Source of the DNA: an uncultured Ignavibacteria bacterium
GTDB taxonomy: Bacteria; Bacteroidota; Ignavibacteria; Kapaibacteriales; UBA2268
Direction of reading: 5' to 3'
NCBI GenBank assembly: GCA_903862655.1
Contig: CAIOZA010000053.1
Span: forward strand, 1 to 46,795
Length of the DNA stretch: 46,795 nucleotides
Under the pieces are notes generated by a model that searched no databases, was not told the DNA's origin, and worked only from the letters and a program-made list of their open reading frames with translations. Every line of letters begins with the position of its first letter. Positions within the stretch are counted from its first letter, which is position 1. Shown in pieces: positions 25,004 to 34,382 of the stretch. A program made the position numbers and the translations under genes.

Positions 25004-25741
25004 ATGGCAATTATAGAAATTAAAACCGGTCTTGGCTATGAGGGATGCCTGCTTTGCGGAGAAGCACTGGTCAATTTCCCCGATCCTATTGAAATGAAAT
25101 GTGCTTTCTGCGGCACTATGCACAATGCTAAGGCTCATTGCACCGAAATGCACTATGTATGCGATACATGCCAGCATTTGTCCGCCGGTGATATTGTTCA
25201 GACTATTTGCCTCAAATCCGATAAAACCGATCCGATGGCTCTGGCAGTTGAGATCATGAGTTCTCCAGCAATTAAGATGCACGGACCTGAACATCATTTC
25301 ATAGTTCCTGCTGTGCTGATGACCTGCATTAACAACAAACACAGAGATTTTCCTGATTTGAAGGATAGAATTGATTTTGTCCGTAAAATCGCCGGTGAAA
25401 CCATACCAAATTGTACATTCGACCTGAGAACATGCGGTGCTGGAATCGGTACAGGTATTTTCCTCGAAATGCTTAACAACCGCGACGCTGCAACCGAAGA
25501 TGAGTGGTCATTATCAAAAAATATCGTATCAGATTCACTGACTAAAATCGCTGAAAGCGGCGGACCAAGATGCTGCAAGCGAGATACATATCTTGCACTC
25601 GAAGCCTCGGTTGAATTTCTACGGGATAAATATGCAATAGATTTACCGACATCGCAGGCTAAATGCACATTCTCGCTTAGAAATAACTCATGCAAAAGAG
25701 AGGAATGTAATTTTTATAATATGAGTAATTCTCTGGTGTGA
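25004..25741 (+). CDS. Cysteine-rich DUF5714-like protein
   Basis: 245 residues, 16 of them cysteine. CLLCG (15-19), CAFC (33-36), HC (45-46) and CDTC (53-56) form an N-terminal zinc- or iron-sulfur-type cluster. GPEHHFIVPAVL (94-105), a CGAGIGTGIF segment (144-153), a CC pair (190-191) and C-terminal C221, C230, C235 follow. The pattern matches proteins annotated as DUF5714 in methanogens, Clostridia and Bacteroidota (recognition from memory; function not established). No signal peptide, so cytoplasmic. It is monocistronic here and has no radical-SAM or redox partner next to it. Metal binding is likely from the CxxC motifs; the role is unknown. Confidence 0.7.
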   Translation: MAIIEIKTGLGYEGCLLCGEALVNFPDPIEMKCAFCGTMHNAKAHCTEMHYVCDTCQHLSAGDIVQTICLKSDKTDPMALAVEIMSSPAIKMHGPEHHFIVPAVLMTCINNKHRDFPDLKDRIDFVRKIAGETIPNCTFDLRTCGAGIGTGIFLEMLNNRDAATEDEWSLSKNIVSDSLTKIAESGGPRCCKRDTYLALEASVEFLRDKYAIDLPTSQAKCTFSLRNNSCKREECNFYNMSNSLV

Positions 25742-25759
25742 TCGTTGCTTATTTTTCAT

Positions 25760-27394
25760 TTACTTTGGATTGCAATTTTCATCCAAATAATTATTTAAAT
25801 CTTTAAAACCGAGCTCTTTTGCTTTAGTAAAATCTGAACATGCAGCAGCAACATTTTTTAATAGTGAATAAGCATTAGCACGGCAGTAATAAGAATAGCC
25901 ACTTTTAGGATTAATTTCAATGGCTTTTGTAAAATCTTTAATAGCATCAAGTGTATCATTTAATGACATTTTTGTATTTCCGAGACTGCAATAAGCATGG
26001 TCATCCTTTGGATTGATTTCGATTGCCTTTTTTAAATCCGAAATAGCACCTTTATGATCTTTTAATACATTTTTAATCAGTCCACGATTAAAATATGAAT
26101 TCCCATTTTTTGGATTGATCTCAATAGCTGTTGTGTAATCATTCAATGCATCCTGATAATCTTTCAAATCCAATTTTATGCCACCTCTATTAAGGTAGGC
26201 CTCTTCATTATATGGGTCTAAATTAATTGCGTGGTTAAAATCAATGATAGCTCCAAGATTGTCTTCTAATAGTCGTTTTGTCTGGCCTCTGTTTATATAA
26301 AACTGAGCATCATCTGTATCAATCTCAATAGCCTTTTCATATTCAATTAATGCCCCTTTATAATCTTTTTTGAGTGTTTTAGAAAGTCCAAGATTAACAT
26401 GAGCTAAAGTATTTTGAGGATCAAGCTCCAATGCTCTTATATAATCGGAAATAGCCCCTTCATAATCACGTAAAAGGAATTTCAGATATCCGCGGTTATT
26501 GTAAACCCAAGTGTCTATAAAACCATTTTCAATAGCTTTATCATAATCAGATAGAGCACCATTTCTATCCTTATTATTGTCTTTAGCCCAACCGCGATTA
26601 AAATATGCTTTCCCGAATTTTGGATCATTTGAAATAGCCATATTAAAATCTAATAATGCTGAATTTACTTCATTGTTTTGAAACTTAATTTCACCTCGTT
26701 TATTATATGATCTAGCATCAGAGGGTTCTAATTCTATGACTTTTGAATTATCAGAAATTGCACCTTCATTATGTTTTAAATATGATTTTGCATTTTCTAG
26801 ATTTCTTTCAGCGATATCAAGGTTTGCATCAAGTTCGATTGCCTTATTAAAATCAAGAATTGATTCTTGAACGCTACCAAGTTCTAATTTACAAAATCCC
26901 CGGTTATTGAATGCCATTGCATATTTTGGGTTCAGTTCAATTGTCTTGTCATAATCTACGATTGCACCGGAGTTATCCTTCAATTCGGACTTGGAATAAG
27001 CTCTATAAAAATAAGCATTATAATAAGCAGAGTCAAGTTCAATAACTTTCGAAAAATCCAGAATTGATCCATTAAAATCTTTTTTCTCAAATTTTAAAAA
27101 ACCACGATTGAAATAAGCATCAACATAATTTGTATCAATTTCAATTGCCTTGGTGTAATCTTCAATTGCTTCCTTGCTTTTTTTTAATATGGATCTACAC
27201 AATCCTCTAAATCTATAAATGAATGGTAAATTAGGATTTAATTCGATTGCTTTATCAAAGTCTTTTATAGCCTCAATATAATCCTGTTCGAAATATTTTT
27301 TCATCCCGCTTTTAGAATAATCATCAACAGTTTGACAATTCACAAAACAACTTGCCAAAATAAAGAAGATAATAGTTATAGAATTTTTCATCAT
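25760..27394 (-). CDS. TPR-repeat lipoprotein
   Basis: About 544 residues made of roughly 14-15 consecutive TPR units of 34 residues, each with the A..Y.RG...Fxxxx..GAI.D..KAIE(I/L)(N/D)P pattern. The N-terminus is a signal peptide ending in LASC, a lipobox, so the mature protein is probably a lipoprotein starting at that Cys. ATG codons at 27392-27394 and 27389-27391 are both possible starts; a TTG just upstream is less likely. It begins about 25 bp after the PD40/T9SS gene stop on the same strand and is likely co-transcribed. The pairing suggests an assembly or scaffolding role at the envelope (inference). Confidence 0.85.
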   Translation of the reverse strand: MMKNSITIIFFILASCFVNCQTVDDYSKSGMKKYFEQDYIEAIKDFDKAIELNPNLPFIYRFRGLCRSILKKSKEAIEDYTKAIEIDTNYVDAYFNRGFLKFEKKDFNGSILDFSKVIELDSAYYNAYFYRAYSKSELKDNSGAIVDYDKTIELNPKYAMAFNNRGFCKLELGSVQESILDFNKAIELDANLDIAERNLENAKSYLKHNEGAISDNSKVIELEPSDARSYNKRGEIKFQNNEVNSALLDFNMAISNDPKFGKAYFNRGWAKDNNKDRNGALSDYDKAIENGFIDTWVYNNRGYLKFLLRDYEGAISDYIRALELDPQNTLAHVNLGLSKTLKKDYKGALIEYEKAIEIDTDDAQFYINRGQTKRLLEDNLGAIIDFNHAINLDPYNEEAYLNRGGIKLDLKDYQDALNDYTTAIEINPKNGNSYFNRGLIKNVLKDHKGAISDLKKAIEINPKDDHAYCSLGNTKMSLNDTLDAIKDFTKAIEINPKSGYSYYCRANAYSLLKNVAAACSDFTKAKELGFKDLNNYLDENCNPK

Positions 27395-27419
27395 CAATCC
27401 AATGTTTTTTTTATTTTTA

Positions 27420-28964
27420 CTATCGCATGATCATGATTTTTTTAAAAATCTGCTTTACCACACCATCAACTTCATAATCAACTTTCACAAAATAAAGTCC
27501 GCTGCTTGCAGGCTCATTTATCTGATTTTTCCCATCCCAGATGATTTTATGTGTTCCAGAAAATTGTTTTTCGGCAACAAGTTTTATTACTTCCTCGCCC
27601 TTAACAGAAACTATCACAATTGTAATATTACCTGGTTCCACTATCGAATATTCAATTGTAGTATTTAGAGAAAAAGGATTTGGATAGTTGTTAACCTGAA
27701 ATGTAGATTCACCTGTGCAACTTTCGTTGGACTGATAGTCAGGCACATAAGCCATAAAAAGATCGCGATCTCCCTGAAAATTAGGTATATCCTGTCTATT
27801 CGAAGAAAAATATATCACATCTCCTGATGCGGGTATGCAGATAAACTGATCATCTTGTGGTGTATTAATAGGTTTGCCTAAATTAACAGGTTGTGACCAT
27901 GTGTCATTTTCCGGATTATAACGGGTGACATAAAAATCCAGTCCACCATAATTAGGCTGAATCCCGTCTGACGAGAAAAATAGAGTAACTCCGTCTGCTG
28001 CAATGAATGGTCCGCAATCTAAGCCTTTAGAATTGATGCCAGTAAGGTTCTTAGCCGGCTGCCAGCCGTTCACTTCATCACTCCAATCAGAATACCAAAT
28101 ATCCATATTCTTCTTAGTTGGCGATCCATCACTATTTGGACCTAATCGTGTAGAAGTAAAATAAATTCTCTTATTATATGGAGCTATTGATGGTTGTGCC
28201 TCCCATAATTCAGTATTAACATTTGAATCCAAAGGTTCGGGTTTAGACCATTTTTTCCCATCAAACCTCGAATAAAAAATGTCACAATCACCATAACCAT
28301 CCGGGCTATTACATTTTGTAAAGAAAATTATTTTTCCATCTGCGCTTATACTTGGTGTTCCTTCCTGAAGTGAGCTGCTTAATACGGCTGTACCCCAAAT
28401 ATTTGAATTATTAAGATTTTGGGGTGGTACGAAAGTAGTGTCAAGTCTATCAAATTTTGATACGAACCAAAAATCACCTGTAGAAAAATTCTCCTTTACT
28501 TCAACCTTTTTTTCGATTACTCTGTTTGAATCAGTAATGAACCAAATTGAATCAACAAGGGATTTACTACTTTTAGAATCATTTGTAGAGTTGATCATTT
28601 CTTCAATTTGCTTTTTTAATTGAGGAGTTGAAGGCACTGTATCATACTTATTCTTAAATTTAAGTACTATAAACTCACTTATAGCTTTTTGAACAGTGAT
28701 GATGTTTCGGTAATCAATACCACCTTTTCTATTGGAAGTAAATATTATTGATTTGCCGTCGAGAGTAATGGAAGGAGCATAATCTGCTTCTGGGCTATTG
28801 ACTGCGGGTCCCAAATTTACTATCTTCAATTTCTCATTCATTATTATAGGACTATCATAAATTGAACATGGAATGGTATAAACAGGTTTCCCTTTGTTCA
28901 ACTGCGAATAAACTGAATAAAAGCTGAAGAGAACAATGACAAGATAAATAAATTTCTTGTTCAT
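27420..28964 (-). CDS. T9SS-secreted PD40 (TolB-like) beta-propeller protein
   Basis: 514 residues. A signal peptide (1-20, ending SVYSQ) is followed by PD40/WD40-like repeats with the characteristic S.DGK.I(I/F)F(T/S)SNR pattern: ITLDGKSIIFTSNRKGG, ISADGKIIFFTK, IAPYNKRIYFTSTRLG, IAADGVTLFFSSDG and IPASGDVIYFSSNR. A coiled, charged insertion lies at about 90-165. The last 89 residues (from NYPNPFSLN) form a T9SS sorting domain of the FlgD-like variant (WDGKNQ, ASSGLYFVKV, KKIMIMR), without repeat inserts. PD40 proteins often work with OmpA-family and TPR proteins at the outer membrane, and a TPR gene follows 25 bp downstream. Confidence 0.88.
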   Translation of the reverse strand: MNKKFIYLVIVLFSFYSVYSQLNKGKPVYTIPCSIYDSPIIMNEKLKIVNLGPAVNSPEADYAPSITLDGKSIIFTSNRKGGIDYRNIITVQKAISEFIVLKFKNKYDTVPSTPQLKKQIEEMINSTNDSKSSKSLVDSIWFITDSNRVIEKKVEVKENFSTGDFWFVSKFDRLDTTFVPPQNLNNSNIWGTAVLSSSLQEGTPSISADGKIIFFTKCNSPDGYGDCDIFYSRFDGKKWSKPEPLDSNVNTELWEAQPSIAPYNKRIYFTSTRLGPNSDGSPTKKNMDIWYSDWSDEVNGWQPAKNLTGINSKGLDCGPFIAADGVTLFFSSDGIQPNYGGLDFYVTRYNPENDTWSQPVNLGKPINTPQDDQFICIPASGDVIYFSSNRQDIPNFQGDRDLFMAYVPDYQSNESCTGESTFQVNNYPNPFSLNTTIEYSIVEPGNITIVIVSVKGEEVIKLVAEKQFSGTHKIIWDGKNQINEPASSGLYFVKVDYEVDGVVKQIFKKIMIMR

Positions 28965-29126
28965 AAATTTCCTGATCTATATTTGAGATAAAATTAATCT
29001 AATATCATTAATAACTAATATTACAATATAACAAATATAATCAACATTTAACAAAAGGAGAATGAATCAATTAATATATTATTAGATTTTGATCATTTAC
29101 ACTTAAATTCCTTTTATGGAAACTAG

Positions 29127-29171
29127 ATATAAAAACCACTCCATATATAAGTCAGATTATATGGAGTGGTT
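29127..29171 (-). terminator. Rho-independent terminator after the lipoprotein gene
   Basis: A perfect 14-bp stem (29134-29147 with 29158-29171) around a 10-nt loop, followed on the minus strand by TTTTT. It lies 20 bp beyond the lipoprotein stop. Confidence 0.85.
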
Positions 29172-29191
29172 AAAATCTTCAGAAAAAGCAA

Positions 29192-29884
29192 TTAGTTGTC
29201 TTTGATGACTACACCCGCAGGAACTGTGAATTTTTCGGCTGGTACAGCCACATCAGTTTCTATTTTCGTAGCTTTGATTGTGATAAATTGTTTCCCGTTC
29301 TTGTCGAGCATATTCATAAGAATCGGAACATTTTCCCAGCTCCAAGCTTCAACCTTCATTTCGTTGAAGACCATTGTGTAGCCTTTGCACTTCTTGCCCA
29401 GAATTTCTTTTTCGCCTAATTCTTTGAACTTATATTTTTCCATCATGTCTTTGGAGAATGAACTTGCATCGGGCACACCTGATTGGCCTCCACTTATGCT
29501 TCCGTATGATTTACTCTTTGAACCTGTCTTCTTTTTCATGTCAAATTTAGTAACGAAACCATCGGCATTAATTTCAACGTCCTCGGTTTCGACAGTTTGG
29601 CCCATCATTTCGAGTTTCATCAAGCTGTATCTGGCTTCTTTCTCACCATAATTATCTACAAAGAAAGTCTGAGTCTGAACCATTCCCATCAGATCAGCAT
29701 CATAATAGATAACAGCAGATTTGAATTTGTACATTTTATTTGTCGCTGGCTTTACTGTTTCCTGAGCCGCTGCAGGTTTTGTCTCTGGAACAGTTTCCTT
29801 TTTGGAACCGCACCCGGTAATGAAAATGACAAGTAAACTAAGAGCAAATGATGTCTGAAATAACAATTTCATGAAGTTTTTCAT
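29192..29884 (-). CDS. Lipoprotein of unknown function
   Basis: 230 residues. The signal peptide ends in the lipobox ITGC (about 22-25), followed by a charged and Ala/Pro-rich linker (SKKETVPETKPAAAQE). The soluble domain (about 50-230) contains DADLMGMVQTQTFFVDNYGEK, a GKKCKGYTM strand and a C-terminal VPAEKFTVPAGV. This recalls lipoprotein domains of the LolA/DUF4412 type found in Bacteroidota, but I cannot assign the family firmly. It is monocistronic with its own terminator. Probably lipid-anchored in the outer membrane or inner membrane outer leaflet. Confidence 0.7.
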   Translation of the reverse strand: MKNFMKLLFQTSFALSLLVIFITGCGSKKETVPETKPAAAQETVKPATNKMYKFKSAVIYYDADLMGMVQTQTFFVDNYGEKEARYSLMKLEMMGQTVETEDVEINADGFVTKFDMKKKTGSKSKSYGSISGGQSGVPDASSFSKDMMEKYKFKELGEKEILGKKCKGYTMVFNEMKVEAWSWENVPILMNMLDKNGKQFITIKATKIETDVAVPAEKFTVPAGVVIKDN

Positions 29885-30036
29885 ATGACCTCGAAATAAG
29901 TAAATTAATAATTGATTAAATTATAGTATTTTTAAATTATTTCAAAATAAAAAATGCAAATTGTTCTGCTTGAATATTTTTAGTTGTTTAATTAAAAAAA
30001 ATAGCAAGTTTTATTCATTGTGATTGCGAAAAAGTT

Positions 30037-30519
30037 ATGAAGAAAAGCATTCTAATGCGGATATCATTTTTGATTATATTTTCGTTGATGTGCCTGCCTA
30101 CAAGCGCACAGAATAAATCAGAAAAGGTTAATGCAGAAATTTCGGAAGTATTAAATCTTTGGAACTCTGCAGCAAAGAATTCTAATACCGATCAAGCCTT
30201 ATCATTGTTTGATGAGACTGACAATATTATGTTGGTTGGCTCCGACAGCGGGGAAGTATTCAAAGGAAAAGATCAAATAAGAGGTTGGCTGAACAGACTG
30301 TTTAAGCATAACAGTTTCTCATGGGAAATGAATAGAATCGACATCGATTCCTTCGAAAACACAGCCTGGGTATTTATGGATGGATTCATGGTTGTATCGA
30401 ATGACAAAGGAAAAACGCGAAAAGTTCCTTACAGATTCACTGGCATAATGGTAAAAAAAGACAATACTTGGAAATGGAGATTATTCAATGGATCTGCACC
30501 ATCAGTGAGTAGGGATTAG
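30037..30519 (+). CDS. Exported SnoaL-like/NTF2-fold protein
   Basis: 160 residues. A signal peptide (1-25, ending TSAQ) precedes an NTF2-like cone: an N-terminal helix EISEVLNLWNSAAKNSNTDQ, FDETDNIMLVGSDSGEVFKGKDQIRGWLN, then strands ending WRLFNGSAPS. The layout is that of SnoaL_3/DUF4440 proteins, which bind or isomerise small hydrophobic molecules or act as accessory domains. No catalytic residue can be assigned. Convergent with the next gene, 15 bp between stops. Confidence 0.75.
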   Translation: MKKSILMRISFLIIFSLMCLPTSAQNKSEKVNAEISEVLNLWNSAAKNSNTDQALSLFDETDNIMLVGSDSGEVFKGKDQIRGWLNRLFKHNSFSWEMNRIDIDSFENTAWVFMDGFMVVSNDKGKTRKVPYRFTGIMVKKDNTWKWRLFNGSAPSVSRD

Positions 30520-30534
30520 AGAATTACAAGAAAA

Positions 30535-30963
30535 TTACAGAACAGATTCTGCGATAGATAACTGCATAGCAGAGAGTAGGAGCGGCGGAGCGAGTTCTGA
30601 AAAATCATGATTCAGAATCTCACGGTTGATGTTTGTAAACATAGAGCATGTGCTCTGCTTGCCGATTATCAGGCTTGAAAGTTTAAAATCATCGTGTTGG
30701 ATAAATATGACTTCATCTGGTTCGAACAGCATAAACATCGTGCAGTTGTGCAGCTCGAAGTAACCATGCTGAGTCTGAACAGAAATTAGATTGCCCCTCT
30801 CATTGTGCTCAAGCTGAATATCGGTGATAATAGAAAAAATGAGCTGTTGCCCTGTTCCTTTGTTAAGAAGTCTCCAAGTCCAGCCTTTGTCGAATTCCTG
30901 AGGCTTTAGCCCTAAGGTTTCCGAAATATTATCAACATCATCATTTGTAAAGAAATAACCCAT
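30535..30963 (-). CDS. Hypothetical protein
   Basis: 142 residues, no signal peptide, no membrane segment, acidic. It starts MGYFFTNDDVDNISETLGLKP, has alternating beta strands in the middle (LIFSIITDIQLEHN, NLISVQTQHGYFEL, VIFIQHD) and a helical end rich in Leu/Ser. No family recognised. It starts about 117 bp from the stop of the upstream P-type ATPase on the same strand and converges on the SnoaL-like gene. Coding is supported by a clean full-length frame and an ATG start. Confidence 0.6.
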   Translation of the reverse strand: MGYFFTNDDVDNISETLGLKPQEFDKGWTWRLLNKGTGQQLIFSIITDIQLEHNERGNLISVQTQHGYFELHNCTMFMLFEPDEVIFIQHDDFKLSSLIIGKQSTCSMFTNINREILNHDFSELAPPLLLSAMQLSIAESVL

Positions 30964-31079
30964 AATTCACTGTTTAATTTCAATATTAAAGCAATATAAC
31001 AAAAATTTTCGAGGTTTTTTATCTTTTTATCTACTATAACTCTTTACATAAATTTTTACGATAAATATCCCTTATAGTT

Positions 31080-33542
31080 TCAGAATTTCTTGACAAATAA
31101 ATTTTTATAGAAATATTTGTCCATAACATGAGATCTGAGATAATGCAGAAATGCGAATATCGCAGCACCAGGCAAAAGCACAATCACGAGATAAACCCAT
31201 TCAGCTATTGTATAAGTCCCTAATTCGTAGAATGCCTTGAGAAGGCTGAATGGAAGAAAATTAAGATGCAAAGATGCAAATACCAAAAACACTACACCAA
31301 TTATTATTGTGTACTTCATATAGAGCCATTTATTCTCTGAGTCATCAAAATATATGGTAGTCAGGAAGTTCAGAACCGACATCAGAACTAATGCCAGAAG
31401 CATCAGATTAGAGGCAGTATTACCATCAACACCAAACACAAACATTGAGGCATAATAAACTCCGAATGATGTTGCCAAGATCAATAGCGACGACAATCCG
31501 ACATAAATAAAGACATCCCTGAAAAAACTCGGATAAGCATGAGAATTTTTGTTCAAAATTGCAATAATATAGCATGGAATACCCACTCCCAGAATGCTGA
31601 TCAGTGAACTCTTCCTGGGTGTAAGCGGATAGACAAAATCAAAAAACCAGGATAGCAGACTGATAAAGAAGATCGTGAAGTTCTTTGTAAGGTATAAACG
31701 GGCTACAAATTTAATCGTGTTGATTATTTTGTTGCCCTCGTTGAATAAACTTGGCAGTATCGAGAATTTATTGTCCAGAAGAACTATATCGGAAACCTTC
31801 TTGGTTATTGATGAGCCTTCTTCCATGGTTATGCCAAGGTCTGCCTCTTTGATTGCCGGGAGGTCATTCACTCCATCGCCGATAACCGCTGTTTGTATGT
31901 GTTGTTTGCGTAATGATCTAACAATGCTGAGTTTATGTTCAGGTTTTAATCTGACGAATATCTCTTTTGAAATGACAGCTGCATCAAATTCTTCTTGAGA
32001 AAGGGCATCGAGCTCAGAACCTGTAATAATCTGTTTTTCACTGATTCTCCAACCAATTTCATCGAGTGTCGTTCTGACAGAATCAGCAGAATCGCCGGAA
32101 ACGATCTTAATTTGTATTTTATTCTTCTCAAAAAGTGCAAGAGCTTCGTGGGCATCTTCTCTTGCTTCATCTTTCATTGAGATTATACATAAAGGCGTAA
32201 TTTCTTTTGTAACAATTGCTTCTGGTGTTAATACTTCGTTTTCATTATCGTTAATCCTGCCGAAAATCAGATTACGGAATCCTTTAAGGTTATTTTTTTC
32301 GAAAAGTATTTTGCATTTAATTTCATCATTAACGCCTAATTTTTCCAGAAGAATGTCATAAGCACCGAGGAAGAAAGTAGCCGTTACGTCGTTATACTTC
32401 ATTCTTATAATGCTCATCTTCAGATCCGAACGGAAGGGAATCTCATCAACCAGAGAATAAGTATCGAATGGATCAAACTCTTCTAAAGCTTTAATCGTAG
32501 CGTTCTGTTCTGTACTCAGCCTGTTGTATGAACCAAGTACTTTGGTAATAACCTTATTGTCTTCATCAATGGCTGTAATCTTAGCAACCTTGATGTTATT
32601 TTTGGTGATAGTTCCGGTTTTGTCCATGCAGACAACCTTGATAGTCGAGAATGCATCAATAGCATTAATCTTCTGTACGATAGCTCCAAGCTTGGAAATG
32701 CGATAAATCCCCAAAGTAAAAGTAACGGTAGCAAAGAAGACTAATCCCTCTGGAATCAGTGAAAATGCTATTGTCGATATCTTTCGAATTTCGGTTACAG
32801 TGATCGAACCGCCAAGATATGAATGAACAAACTCTATAATTGCCATAACAATAGTAACAGCAAACGATATAAAGAATATCCAGTTGATTTTTTTCATTAA
32901 AGGTGAGGTCAGTAGCTTGTATTTTTTTGCGAGATGGGTTACCTGTGTTGCATAATTATCTTTACCCACTTTTTTTGCTAAAAGATAGCCACTGCCATAA
33001 ACACAAAAACTGCCCGAAAGAACATTATTGCCGGAATTTTTATCCTGAGGGAGTGATTCACCAGTCAGAAGTGACTCATCAATTTGAAGGTGATGTCCCG
33101 ATAGGATTTCACCGTCGACTGGCACCTGATCACCTTTCTGCAAAAAGATCACTTCGTCGAGAACTATTTCATCGGTATGAATCTCAACTTTAGCTCCATT
33201 ACGGATAACAGTTATCTTATCTTTTTTCAGCAGGTCAACTTTTGCAAGTGCTCTTGCCGCTTTTATTTTTTGGATTATTCCGGCTAATGTATTTAGCAAA
33301 GTAACGGACACAACACCAACTGAATCATAGAGAAGTTTGTAATCCTGAGTCCTTACATAATAGAAAAGAAGAAAACTTAGAATCAACATATTGATAAGGT
33401 TAAAGGCGGTAAAGGAGTTCTCAATAACGATTCTGGGAACAGAATACTTGCCGGTATCCTCCTGTTTATTAACTTGACCGGATTTCTTTCGTTTAGAAAC
33501 TTCTTCTAAACTTAAACCATTATATTCGAGTTCATTTACCAT
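31080..33542 (-). CDS. P-type cation ATPase (CtpE-like)
   Basis: 820 residues. All cytoplasmic motifs are present: TGES (160-163) in the actuator, DKTGT (307-311) with the phosphorylated D307, and GDGVNDLPAI (551-560) at the hinge. The N-domain lacks a canonical KGAPE, showing FLGAYDILL (387-395) instead. The membrane helix M4 has IPEGL (263-267), as in Ca-type pumps, and there is no N-terminal heavy-metal domain and no CPx motif, so it is not a copper/zinc pump. The architecture and PEGL motif recall mycobacterial CtpE (calcium/manganese-type) and related HAD-IC ATPases. About eight to ten transmembrane helices. Ion specificity is inference. Confidence 0.88.
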   Translation of the reverse strand: MVNELEYNGLSLEEVSKRKKSGQVNKQEDTGKYSVPRIVIENSFTAFNLINMLILSFLLFYYVRTQDYKLLYDSVGVVSVTLLNTLAGIIQKIKAARALAKVDLLKKDKITVIRNGAKVEIHTDEIVLDEVIFLQKGDQVPVDGEILSGHHLQIDESLLTGESLPQDKNSGNNVLSGSFCVYGSGYLLAKKVGKDNYATQVTHLAKKYKLLTSPLMKKINWIFFISFAVTIVMAIIEFVHSYLGGSITVTEIRKISTIAFSLIPEGLVFFATVTFTLGIYRISKLGAIVQKINAIDAFSTIKVVCMDKTGTITKNNIKVAKITAIDEDNKVITKVLGSYNRLSTEQNATIKALEEFDPFDTYSLVDEIPFRSDLKMSIIRMKYNDVTATFFLGAYDILLEKLGVNDEIKCKILFEKNNLKGFRNLIFGRINDNENEVLTPEAIVTKEITPLCIISMKDEAREDAHEALALFEKNKIQIKIVSGDSADSVRTTLDEIGWRISEKQIITGSELDALSQEEFDAAVISKEIFVRLKPEHKLSIVRSLRKQHIQTAVIGDGVNDLPAIKEADLGITMEEGSSITKKVSDIVLLDNKFSILPSLFNEGNKIINTIKFVARLYLTKNFTIFFISLLSWFFDFVYPLTPRKSSLISILGVGIPCYIIAILNKNSHAYPSFFRDVFIYVGLSSLLILATSFGVYYASMFVFGVDGNTASNLMLLALVLMSVLNFLTTIYFDDSENKWLYMKYTIIIGVVFLVFASLHLNFLPFSLLKAFYELGTYTIAEWVYLVIVLLPGAAIFAFLHYLRSHVMDKYFYKNLFVKKF

Positions 33543-33652
33543 TAATTATCATAAAAATTGCTGAATGATAGATATATATTAATAAAAATATGATATAATT
33601 TTGAAATCATCAAATTTTTTCTAATTTTTGGAAGAACTAATTTGAGTTTAAT

Positions 33653-34285
33653 TTGAACGAAACACTTATTTTATCAATTATATCTGTTATCTCCTATCTT
33701 ATCGGATCGGTTCCGTCGGCATATATCATTGTTAAACTTGCAACCGGCAATGATTTACGTAAAATGGGCACAGGAAACATTGGTGCAATGAACAGCTATG
33801 ACGAAACCAAAAAAAAATGGATTGGAGTAACAGTGTTCCTTTTGGATTTGGCAAAAGGAATAATTGCTTTGATTATTAGCAAATTTCTTGATAATGAATT
33901 CTCAGGATTAGCTTTTAGTGCAATTTTTGCAGTAATAGGGCATAACTTCAGCATATTCCTCAAATTCAAGGGCGGTAGAGGTCTTGCTACCGCAACCGGT
34001 GCAATGATGCTAATCAATCCACTTTTTATTATTATTTGGGCAGTTATGTATGAATTGTCAATATATTTAATCAATAAAAACATTCACGTGTCATGCGCTC
34101 TAGCTACAATACTGACTCCTTTGCTTCTATTGTTTATACCCGAATCACTCCTGTACAAGACATCGACAGCCGGACAAATTCCTATAACGCAGCTTTTGTT
34201 CTGCACATCAGCAGTTTGTTGTGTGATTTTGCTAAAACATATTGAACCGATATACAAATTTATTAGACCGATAAATTTGGAATAA
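33653..34285 (+). CDS. plsY: Acyl-phosphate:glycerol-3-phosphate acyltransferase
   Basis: 210 residues, five to seven transmembrane helices. It transfers an acyl group from acyl-phosphate to glycerol 3-phosphate, the first step of phospholipid synthesis. The three PlsY motifs are visible: GSVPSAYI (about 18-25), KMGTGNIGAMN (about 38-48, usual form GSGNPGATN) and GHNFSIFLKFKGGRGLAT (about 102-119). The start is TTG at 33653; the only nearby alternative upstream (TTG at 33642) runs into a stop, so the TTG is needed. It lacks a clear Shine-Dalgarno at optimal distance. Confidence 0.93.
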   Translation: MNETLILSIISVISYLIGSVPSAYIIVKLATGNDLRKMGTGNIGAMNSYDETKKKWIGVTVFLLDLAKGIIALIISKFLDNEFSGLAFSAIFAVIGHNFSIFLKFKGGRGLATATGAMMLINPLFIIIWAVMYELSIYLINKNIHVSCALATILTPLLLLFIPESLLYKTSTAGQIPITQLLFCTSAVCCVILLKHIEPIYKFIRPINLE

Positions 34286-34382
34286 AGAGAGTAAAATAAC
34301 AACGATATTTTTAGTAGGATGGACATTCTGTCTAACTAGATTGAAATTTGCTAACAAATTAAATATTGAAAAGGAAGATTAA

